From Actinocatenispora thailandica (GTDB lineage Bacteria > Actinomycetota > Actinomycetes > Mycobacteriales > Micromonosporaceae), in contig NZ_AP023355.1 of NCBI RefSeq assembly GCF_016865425.1, forward strand, positions 5,144,198 through 5,208,197: 64,000 nt of DNA, written 5' to 3'. The position numbers and the translations under genes were made by a program. Shown here one piece after another: positions 52,758-60,139 of the stretch. Numbering within the stretch: position 1 is the stretch's first letter; each line of letters begins with the position of its first letter. The notes below the pieces were generated by a model that was given only the letters and a program-made list of their open reading frames with translations, did not search any database and was not told the DNA's origin.

Positions 52758-53601
52758 CCGACCGACTCCAGTCCAACCCCGCCGCAGACGGGCGGCCGAT
52801 CGGCAGCTGCGACTGAGAGGCTGTTGGGTATGCGGGTAGTTGCGCTGCGAGGTGGGTTTCGAGGGTGAGGCGGCGGGCGGCTTCGCGTTCGGTGTGGTTG
52901 GACCATCGGATCTGTTGTTCGGTAAGGCGATGGAGCATCAGCCGGATCATGGCGATCGTGATCATGGCCTCGGAGTTGGCGGTGAGTCGTTCGTAGTCGC
53001 GGGCCAGGCGCCGGTTGCGCACCAGCCAGCCGAAGGTGCGTTCGACGATCCAGCGGCGAGGCAGCACCTGGAATCCCTTCTTGTCGTCGGTGCGTTTGAC
53101 GATCTGCACGACCAGCCGCAGCGTGGTGCGCGCCCAGTCGATCAGGCTGGTGTCGACCTGGTTGGCGTAGCCGCCGTCGGCCCATTCCAGTGACACGGAC
53201 GGGAAGCGTTGTGCAAGAACCGAAAGCCTCCTGCGGCCGCCGGGCCGATCCTGCAGGCTGGCGGCGGTGATCACCACGCCCAGCAGCAGTCCCATCGTGT
53301 CGACCACGATGTGGCGTTTACGGCCGGTGGTGCGTGTACCGGCGTCGTAGCCGCGCGCCTGCCCGCCTTCGCTGGACTTGATCGACTGGGCGTCGATCAC
53401 CGCCGCAGATGGCGAACGATCACGTCCCGCCTGCTGACGCACCCGATCGCGCAGCGTGTCGCGGATACGGCCCCAGGTGCCATCAGCCATCCACGCCCGA
53501 TACCAGCGGTAGGCGGCGTCCCAGGGCAGCAGGTCGTGCGGGATCATCCGCCACTGACACCCCGACCGCAGCACGAACAAGATCGCATCCAGGTCCGTCA
53601 T
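52705..53601 (-). pseudogene. Truncated IS5-family transposase
   Basis: The frame begins inside the gene (LDAILFVLRSGCQWRMIP) and lacks the first ~45 residues of the intact relative at 49040. The DDE core is present (VIDAQSIKSSEGGQARGYD, WADGGYANQVDTSL, RRWIVERTFGWLV). The normal stop is lost, so translation would run through the inverted repeat into the end of the AraC-type gene. It should be inactive. Confidence 0.8.
52817..53600 (-). mobile_element. Truncated IS5-type element
   Basis: One end keeps the inverted repeat GAGGCTGTTGGGTA at 52817, preceded by CTGA, as in the intact copy at 48940. The other end is lost at about 53600: the left inverted repeat and the transposase start are missing. 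About 780 of the expected 1026 bp remain. Confidence 0.8.
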
Positions 53602-53761
53602 CGATCGGCGTCAAGGGGCCCAAGCAGTACCTGCAGCATGCCACGCATCGGTACCGATCGGCCTTGACCGGCGAGAACTCGGTGAGCCCCCGGTGAAACC
53701 GGGACGGTGGGCACGGCGTGGAGTGGACGCCCGGACGGCTACCTCATCCCGTGGAGACATC

Positions 53762-54523
53762 ATGCGTATCCCCAGAATGATCGCCGTACCGGTCGCCGCG
53801 GCCGCGATCGCCCTCGCTGCGGGGGCGCCGGCGCTCGCGAAACCGACGAGCCCGAGCCCCAGCGCCAGTCCCAGCGACACCATCAGCGCGAGCCCCAGCC
53901 CGAGCGATGGTACGAGCGCAAGCCCAAGCCCCAGTACGTCCGCACCCGACGACAGCTCCAGCCCGAGCCCGAGCCCGAGTACCTCGAGCGAGCCGGGGCC
54001 GCAGTTCTCGGTGGAAGGCGTGTTCTCGCCCAACCCGGCGGCGGAGAACACCCGGGTCACGCTTACCGTGACCGTGCGGTACACCAGCGCCGGCGGGCAG
54101 TTGACCGTCGACGGCCTCGGCGGCCCGCTGTCGGTGCGGTACACACCGGAGGAGTACGCGTGCGAGATGACCACGTCATCGCGGATGACCTGCCAGGTGC
54201 CCACCGACGAAGACGCGGCCGTCTACACCACGACGCTGGTCGTCCGGCACCTGACGCACTCGCCGACCACGCGGTGGGTGACCCTGACCGCGCACAACGA
54301 CGAGGGCACCGTCTCGACGCGGGTACCGGTGACGCTGGTGTCGTCGAGCGCGTCACCCAGCGGTAGCGCCACGGCCACCCTCACCGCGTCGCCGAGTGCG
54401 CCCGCGGCCGGTGGCCTGCCCGTAACCGGTACGTCGTTGCTGCTCGTCGGTGGAATCGCGGCCGTTCTCCTCGGCACCGGCGCGGTCGCCTTGCTTCTTG
54501 CTCGACGCCGCCACGTCGGCTGA
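53762..54523 (+). CDS. LPxTG-type cell-wall-anchored surface protein
   Basis: 253 residues from the ATG at 53762 with GGAG upstream. A signal peptide (residues 1-27, ending APALA) is followed by a Ser/Pro repeat stretch (about 28-80; units such as PSPSPSTSS). A beta domain (VEGVFSPNPAAENTRVTLTV, CEMTTSSRMTCQV with two cysteines) and a second Ser/Ala/Thr linker follow. The sorting signal LPVTG, the membrane helix and the basic tail RRRHVG end the protein. A sortase would attach it to the wall. The Ser/Pro stretch spaces the domain away from the surface. The ligand is unknown. Confidence 0.88.
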   Translation: MRIPRMIAVPVAAAAIALAAGAPALAKPTSPSPSASPSDTISASPSPSDGTSASPSPSTSAPDDSSSPSPSPSTSSEPGPQFSVEGVFSPNPAAENTRVTLTVTVRYTSAGGQLTVDGLGGPLSVRYTPEEYACEMTTSSRMTCQVPTDEDAAVYTTTLVVRHLTHSPTTRWVTLTAHNDEGTVSTRVPVTLVSSSASPSGSATATLTASPSAPAAGGLPVTGTSLLLVGGIAAVLLGTGAVALLLARRRHVG

Positions 54524-54563
54524 CAGCCGGCGCCGTTGGCACACCGCACCGCGACCAGCCGCC

Positions 54564-54596
54564 GCCCCGAACCGTCGACAGGCGACGGTTCGGGGC
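54564..54596 (+). terminator. Terminator after the LPxTG protein gene
   Basis: A perfect 14-base stem (GCCCCGAACCGTCG with CGACGGTTCGGGGC) and 5-base loop lie 40 bases after the stop. There is no T-run. Confidence 0.75.
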
Positions 54597-54795
54597 AATG
54601 TACGGCGCCCGCCGTAGCCGGCGGGCCCGGCAACCGGTGAGTGGCGACGCTGTCGGCGTAGCGAATGCGGTCAGAGTCGGATGCCGGCACCAACACGGGC
54701 TGGAGTGGTCGCTCGAGGGTGATGTGGAGTGTGTTGCGCAGGCGAGCATCCGTCTTGCCAGCCCCGCTGGGGAACGAGCCGCCGTCGACCGGCTG

Positions 54796-55218
54796 TCACG
54801 AACCGGAGGTTGCCTGGCGCACGCCACCGCCCAGAGTCTCGTGCGCGGTGTGGTCGATGCCGGGCAGCACGTAGCAGTAGCCGCCGCCGGACGGCAGGAT
54901 GGACTTCGACAACCCCCTACCCGCCAGGCGGCGTTCCATGATGACGCACCGGCGGTCCAGATCCTGCTGGAAACACCAAAGGACCAGACCCTCATCCGCC
55001 CGCCCCTGACCATCCGGCTCGTTGCGGTGCGAGTACACGCGCTGCAGGATCCGGCGGCTGTCCGTGGCTGGGATTCGCGGCTTCGCCCGGCGGATGTGCG
55101 CTTCCAACGGCACCACCACCCGTCCGGTCGGATCGCTGCGATGGTCGAAGGTGGTGTACCGACCCGGCGGGGCGCCATCGGACTTGCGGCGGCCGGTTAA
55201 CGCCTCGTGCCGGGCCAA
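54796..55218 (-). pseudogene. Dyp-type peroxidase (EfeB-like) C-terminal remnant
   Basis: The frame reads ALTGRRKSDGAPPGRYTTFD, VVPLEAHIRRAKPRIPATDS, RRILQRVYSHRNEPDGQGRA, VLWCFQQDLDRRC and ILPSGGGYCYVLPG. This is the C-terminal part of Dyp-type haem peroxidases, with the AHIR motif and the RGYS-type element altered to RVYS. The N-terminal ~200 residues, including the GXXDG motif, are absent. A start codon exists at 55218, but the fold would be incomplete. Confidence 0.65.
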
Positions 55219-55380
55219 CGGCTCCGCCTGTCACATCCGTGTCGCGCACCTCGTCGCTTGTCTGCATCTGCTGTAGCGCAACGATGTCACCGACCGTGTG
55301 CCGGCAGGCGCCGGCCACGCACACCAGGCCTGCCCGAGCAGGCCACAGCGCACCGATCGGTCACTCGTGCATGCCAGATC

Positions 55381-55416
55381 ATCCTGGTCGCGCGGCCTCA
55401 GCCCTGCGACCAGGAT
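55381..55416 (-). terminator. Hairpin downstream of the 43-residue membrane protein gene
   Basis: An 11-base perfect stem (ATCCTGGTCGC with GCGACCAGGAT) and 14-base loop lie 19 bases after the stop at 55436 on the minus strand. Confidence 0.6.
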
Positions 55417-55435
55417 GGGAGAACGATGGCGGTGG

Positions 55436-55567
55436 TCAACGCCGCCGGCGCCGCCGCATCTTGACGGCGATCACGCCCACCACGGCGAGGACAGCGACGG
55501 TCAGCCACACTGCCGTTGGCACACCGGACAACAGGCCAATGGCAACCAGCAGGGATCCGATCAACAT
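55436..55567 (-). CDS. Small membrane protein, 43 residues
   Basis: The ATG at 55567 has a good ribosome-binding site (AAGGAG, 9 bases upstream). The product has two closely spaced hydrophobic stretches (LIGSLLVAIGLLSGV and VWLTVAVLAVVGVIAV) and ends in a run of six arginines. A hairpin follows the stop. The site, the compact hydrophobic make-up and the terminator support a real gene. Function is unknown. Confidence 0.6.
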   Translation of the reverse strand: MLIGSLLVAIGLLSGVPTAVWLTVAVLAVVGVIAVKMRRRRRR

Positions 55568-55832
55568 GGGTGGGCTCCTTCGATGGTCACTGTCGCGACG
55601 GCACATCCGTTGATGGCGACGCTACGAACACCGACCCGGGTGTGTCGTCGGTTCGTGGTTGGAGATTGCCCAGGGCAGGGATCCACCCGGATCTCAACCT
55701 CCAGCACGAGGACACCCGGCCCGGAAGCCGGCTAGTGTCATCGCCGATCGCCTCAGTGACACGGGATCAGGAGGGTGTGATGGCGAGGATGCATGCCGCA
55801 TGGCTGCCGGGAGTGCGTCAGGGCGGGCACCG

Positions 55833-57374
55833 GTGACCGACGTTCTGATCGCGGGCGCCGGACCCACCGGGCTCACGCTGGCCATCGAGCTGGCCCGCCG
55901 GGGCGTCGAGGTGCGCATCGTCGACCGAGCTGGCGAGCACTTCCCCGGCTCGCGCGGGAAGGGGCTCACCGCACGCACCCAGGAGGTGCTGGACGATCTC
56001 GGTGTCGCCGACGAGGTGCTGCACTACGGGTTCCGGCACCTGCCACACCGGCGATACGTCGACGGTGAGCTGGTTGCCGAGGCCGACCCGCACGCCCAGC
56101 GGGCACCCGCCCCGGATCGGCCCTACGACGGCGGGCTGCTGATCCCGCAGTGGCGGATCGAGCGGATCCTGCGCGCGCGGCTCGCCGAGGACGGCGTGCG
56201 GGTGGAGCTGGCCGCAGGCGTCGCCGAGTTCAGCCAGTCCGCGGACGGTGTGCATGCGGTGCTGGACACCGGCGAGCAGGTGGCTGCGCGCTACCTGGTC
56301 GGCTGCGACGGCGGGCGCAGCACCGTGCGCAAGGCGCTCGGGGTGCGCTTCGAGGGCGAGAGCGGGGAGCAGGCCATGCTGCTCGGGGACGTCGAGCTCG
56401 ACGGGCTCGAGCCGGACGCCTGGTACCAGTGGACCGTCCGCGGGCGCGGGTTTCTGGCCCTGTGCCCGTTCCGCGACGAGCGGTCCTGGCAACTGCAGGC
56501 CGTACCGTTGCGCGATTTCGGCGCGGAGGGCGGCCTCCCCGAGCCGTCGCTGCCGTACTTCCGGCGGATCGTGGACGATCTCGCCGGCGGGCACGGCATC
56601 CACCTCTCGACGGCGACCTGGCTGTCCACGTACCGGGTGAACGTGCGGATGGCCGACCGGTTCACGGTGGGCCGGGTGGTGTTGGCCGGCGACGCGGCGC
56701 ACGTGCATCCGCCGGCCGGTGGCCTCGGCATGAACACCGGCATCCAGGACGCGTACAACCTGGGCTGGAAGCTCGCCATGGTGTGTTCCGGCGCGCGGCA
56801 GTCGCTGCTGGACAGCTACCAGGAGGAGCGGCTCCCGGTCGCCGCGTGGACGCTCGGCGTGAGTACCGAGGGGCTGCGCAGGGTCGCATCGCGGTTCGTC
56901 GACGGTGGTGGCGCGGACATCACGGACGGCGCGCACCGGGACGGCCAGCAGCTCGAACTCGGCTACCCGGCCAGTTCGCTGTCGGTCGACGGCGACGCCG
57001 GGAATGGACCGCGGGCCGGTGATCGTGCGCCCGACGCGCCCTGCGTGGACCGTTCCGGTACGCCACGGCGGCTGTTCGACGCCTTCCGCGGCCCGCATTT
57101 CACCCTGCTCGGCTTCGGCGAGTCCTGCGCCGGTGCACTGCGGGACGCCGGTACGGTCCACCGTGGACTCGTCAAGCCGGTGTCGGTCGGTGCGCCGGGC
57201 AGCGGCGCCGATCTGGTGGACGTCGAGGGGCACGCGCGGACCGCGTACGGCGTCACCGGGGGCACCCTCGTCCTGGTGCGGCCCGATGGCTACCTCGCGC
57301 TGCGCGCGCCCGGCGCCAGCAGGACCGCCGTGCGGGACTACCTGGACCGGGTCGGCGTCAGCCGCAGCGCCTGA
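55833..57374 (+). CDS. FAD-dependent class A monooxygenase
   Basis: 513 residues from a GTG at 55833, where homology starts (VTDVLIAGAGPTGLTLAIEL); an ATG at 55800 would add 11 residues. The dinucleotide motif GAGPTG (~10), the DG motif YLVGCDGGRSTVRKALG and the GD motif VLAGDAAHVHPPAGGLGMNT are intact. The C-terminal ~130 residues have the thioredoxin-like fold of PgaE/Rox-type enzymes (FDAFRGPHFTLLGFG, LVLVRPDGYLALRA). Members hydroxylate aromatic polyketides or inactivate drugs such as rifampicin and tetracyclines. The convergent MFS exporter 41 bp away supports a link to drug handling, but the substrate is not defined. Confidence 0.9.
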   Translation: MTDVLIAGAGPTGLTLAIELARRGVEVRIVDRAGEHFPGSRGKGLTARTQEVLDDLGVADEVLHYGFRHLPHRRYVDGELVAEADPHAQRAPAPDRPYDGGLLIPQWRIERILRARLAEDGVRVELAAGVAEFSQSADGVHAVLDTGEQVAARYLVGCDGGRSTVRKALGVRFEGESGEQAMLLGDVELDGLEPDAWYQWTVRGRGFLALCPFRDERSWQLQAVPLRDFGAEGGLPEPSLPYFRRIVDDLAGGHGIHLSTATWLSTYRVNVRMADRFTVGRVVLAGDAAHVHPPAGGLGMNTGIQDAYNLGWKLAMVCSGARQSLLDSYQEERLPVAAWTLGVSTEGLRRVASRFVDGGGADITDGAHRDGQQLELGYPASSLSVDGDAGNGPRAGDRAPDAPCVDRSGTPRRLFDAFRGPHFTLLGFGESCAGALRDAGTVHRGLVKPVSVGAPGSGADLVDVEGHARTAYGVTGGTLVLVRPDGYLALRAPGASRTAVRDYLDRVGVSRSA

Positions 57375-57415
57375 GCGCCGAGACGTCGATGTCCAGCAAT
57401 CGGCGTGGGTGGCGA

Positions 57416-58954
57416 TCACCCGATCGACCCAGTGCGACTCCGCCGTTTCTGACGCCTCCGCCGGCCGGAACCGGCCATGCGGGGCGGGACCGCGACGGGC
57501 TCGCCAGCTTCGGCGGCGTGGAAGCTGGCGGCCTGGGTCTGGGTGGATCCCGCGGTCGCCCGCCCCGCGAGGGTGGGCTTCGTCAGCCACAGGCTGGTGA
57601 CGACGCCGGTGCCCAGGGTGAGGATTCCGGCGGTGCGGAAGGCGTCGTCGAGGCCGGCGCCGAAGGAGGCGCCGCCGGACTGCTGGGCGCGGACGACGGC
57701 TCCGAGCACCGCCACGCCGAGCACCGCACCGATCTGCCGGGCAGTGCTGCTGACGCCCGAGGCGAGGCCGCCTTCCTGCGGGCCGACCGACTGGATGGCG
57801 GCGCCCGTCAGCGGTGAGAGGGTCAGGGCGAAGCCGGCGCCGACGGCCGCGAGCCGCCACCACACGTTCCCGTAGCTGGTGCTGGCGTGCACGGCGCCCA
57901 GCGCCAGCAGTCCCAGGCCGGCCAGGACCAGGCCTGCGGTGACCGCGGCGCGGAAGCCGTACCGGGCGGCCAACCGGCCCGCGTACGGGCTGACGACCAC
58001 CATGGCGAAGGAGACGGGCAGGGTCTCCAGGCCGGCGCGCAGGACCGAACTGCCTTGGACGTCCACGAAGAACTGGGAGAAGAAGAACGACGAGCCCATC
58101 AGCGCGAATCCGACCACGGCCATCGCCGTGTTGGACACGCTGAACAACCGCCGCCGGAACAGCCTCGGCGGCAGCATCGGCGCGGCGCGGCGCGCCTCGA
58201 CTGCGATGAAGGCGACCAGCAGCACGGCGGCGGCGGCGAAGCTGGTCAGGATCACCGGCGACGTCCAGCCGCGGGCGCCGCTCTCGATCAGCCCGTACGT
58301 GAGGACGCCCACGCCGAGGACGGACAGCACTGTTCCCGGCAGGTCGACGGCGGGGGCGGCGGGGTTGCGGGACTCGGCGAGGTGGCGTCGGCCTGCCAGC
58401 AGCAGGACCAGGCCGATAGGCAGGTTGACGAGGAAGATCGCGGGCCAGCCGAAGGCGTCTGTCAGTACGCCGCCGGCCACGGGGCCGGCGGCCAGACCGA
58501 TGCCGCTGAAACCGGCCCACAGTCCGATGGCCCTGACCCGTTCCGACGGTGCGGGATGAGCGGCGGCGAGTAGCGCCAGCGAGGCGGGGCTCAGCGCGGC
58601 CGCCCCGATTCCCTGCGCGATCCGGCCGGCGATCAGCCAGCCGAGCGAGGGCGCGAGGCTGCACAGCACAGAGGCGGCGGTGAAGACCGCCACGCCGGCG
58701 AGGTAGACCCGCTTGCGGCCGAACCGGTCGGCGAAGACACCGCCGGACAGCAGCAGCATGGCCACGAGCAGGACGTAGCCGTCGACGATCCACTGCAAAC
58801 CTGTCAACCCGGTGTCCAGCCGCTGCCGCATGTCGGGTAGTGCCGCCCCGACGATCGTGTTGTCGAGCAGCACCATGAACTGGCCCAGGCAGGTCACTGC
58901 GAGCAGCACCGCCCGGTTCGGCCGGCTGCCCGTGGCCGCGTGCGGCAGCGTCAT
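57416..58954 (-). CDS. MFS drug exporter, DHA2 (EmrB/QacA) type
   Basis: 512 residues from the ATG at 58954 with AAAGGGGA upstream. Fourteen membrane helices are expected. Motif D1 LDNTIVGAALPDM in helix 1, motif A GVFADRFGRKRVYL between helices 2 and 3, and motif C GLAAGPVAGGVLTDAFGW in helix 5 are present. The C-terminus ends in an Arg-rich cytosolic tail. It exports drugs by proton antiport. The divergent TetR gene and the palindrome between them point to repression relieved by a ligand, as in QacR- or TetR-type circuits. Confidence 0.92.
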   Translation of the reverse strand: MTLPHAATGSRPNRAVLLAVTCLGQFMVLLDNTIVGAALPDMRQRLDTGLTGLQWIVDGYVLLVAMLLLSGGVFADRFGRKRVYLAGVAVFTAASVLCSLAPSLGWLIAGRIAQGIGAAALSPASLALLAAAHPAPSERVRAIGLWAGFSGIGLAAGPVAGGVLTDAFGWPAIFLVNLPIGLVLLLAGRRHLAESRNPAAPAVDLPGTVLSVLGVGVLTYGLIESGARGWTSPVILTSFAAAAVLLVAFIAVEARRAAPMLPPRLFRRRLFSVSNTAMAVVGFALMGSSFFFSQFFVDVQGSSVLRAGLETLPVSFAMVVVSPYAGRLAARYGFRAAVTAGLVLAGLGLLALGAVHASTSYGNVWWRLAAVGAGFALTLSPLTGAAIQSVGPQEGGLASGVSSTARQIGAVLGVAVLGAVVRAQQSGGASFGAGLDDAFRTAGILTLGTGVVTSLWLTKPTLAGRATAGSTQTQAASFHAAEAGEPVAVPPRMAGSGRRRRQKRRSRTGSIG

Positions 58955-58973
58955 TGGGATCCCCTTTCGGTCA

Positions 58974-59002
58974 CACTAATGCAGTCGATGACTGCGTTAG
59001 TG
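58974..59002. promoter_or_regulatory. TetR-type operator between MFS and tetR genes
   Basis: Arms CACTAATGCAGTC and GACTGCGTTAGTG are inverted copies with one mismatch around a 3-base centre (GAT). A weaker copy of the half site (ACTGCGTTA) lies at 59040-59048, just before the tetR start. The position between divergent genes is standard for TetR autoregulation. Confidence 0.75.
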
Positions 59003-59058
59003 CGACTGTAGGGAGACCGACCCGCAAACGCAAGTGAGAACTGCGTTAAGGTGACGGG

Positions 59059-59628
59059 ATGAACGAGCGACAGCAAGCTCGGCGCCGTCCCGGCGGGCGC
59101 AGCGCCCGCGTCGGCGCGCAGGTGCACCGGGCCGTCACGGACCTGATCGGCGACCGCGGGTACGGCAACTTCACCGTCGGCGACGTCGCAGCCCGGGCAG
59201 GCGTGGCCGACAGCAGCATCTACCGCCGGTGGGGCAGCCTGGAGGCCCTGCTCACCGACGTGGCGCTGACCCGCCTCAACACGCAGTCACCGATGCCCGA
59301 CACCGGAAGCCTGGCCAGCGACCTTCGCACGTACGCCGCCCAGGTCGCCCGCGAGATCACCGGCCCCGATGGGCCCGTCGTGCTGCATCTGGCCGTCGCG
59401 CTGTCCGGCAGTGGCGAACGCGGCGCGCGGGCGGCCGAAGCACTCCGCGACGAACGCACCCGGCAGCTGCAGTCCGTGCTCGACCGCGCCCGCGCACGCG
59501 GCGAGGACGCTCCCGAGGCGCTCGACGTGCTGGACCATCTCCTGGCGCCGATGTACGTCCGCGTCCTGTTCGACATGGTCCCGTTCACCCCGGAGTACAT
59601 CGACGGGCTGGTCGACCGACTGCTCTGA
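59059..59628 (+). CDS. TetR-family transcriptional repressor
   Basis: 189 residues from the ATG at 59059 with AAGG seven bases upstream. The N-terminal helix-turn-helix (FTVGDVAARAGVADSSIYRR, WGSLEALLTDVAL) is typical. The all-helical ligand domain follows; its C-terminus (APMYVRVLFDMVPFTPEYID) matches the TetR_C_16/33-type families. It lies divergent from the MFS exporter and probably represses both genes through the palindrome at 58974-59002. Confidence 0.92.
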   Translation: MNERQQARRRPGGRSARVGAQVHRAVTDLIGDRGYGNFTVGDVAARAGVADSSIYRRWGSLEALLTDVALTRLNTQSPMPDTGSLASDLRTYAAQVAREITGPDGPVVLHLAVALSGSGERGARAAEALRDERTRQLQSVLDRARARGEDAPEALDVLDHLLAPMYVRVLFDMVPFTPEYIDGLVDRLL

Positions 59629-60139
59629 CCGCCCACCACGCGCCGGCCCGGCGGCGGCCGCCCCCCGGCGGTCCGGCGGCATCGTGTGGAGCGCCGGCGT
59701 CATCCTGCCGGCTCGGGGCGACGGCACCCGACCACCAACCAGCACTGGCGGCCCCGAACCCGGCCGGCCGTTGCGGATCGCTTGTGCACCAGTGATCCCA
59801 CGGGTCGGGTTGCGGCGCCCGAGCGATCTGCGGCGCCGAGTTCGCCGGCCGCTACACCGTCGCCTTCGGCACCGCCTACCTGCTGCGCCGCTGCTCCGTC
59901 TGGCCCGCCGTCGACACCGGACACTCGCCGGCGAGACACCCGGCGCCGGGACAAGTGCCGGTTACGCTGGCCGGGGCCGGCGCGCTGGGCCGCTTGGACG
60001 GCCGCCAGGGCCAGTCGAGCCCCCCGTTCTGGACCAGCCACGCGACGACCAGATGCGCGGCACCCTTGGCGATCCGGGCGAACACGCGCACCGCGCCGTC
60101 GAGCCATCCGTCAGGTAGGTCCGGAGCGGGCCACCTCGG
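59629..60139. other. Gap with possible gene debris
   Basis: 511 bp without a convincing gene. A short stretch on the plus strand near 59830-59930 (GAEFAGRYTVAFGTAYLLRR) has coding-like composition but no start or partner sequence, and may be debris of a lost gene. Confidence 0.35.

Noticed and set aside
55818-58793. A 991-residue minus-strand frame
   Set aside because: It spans both the monooxygenase (antisense) and the MFS gene (wrong frame), so it cannot be real.
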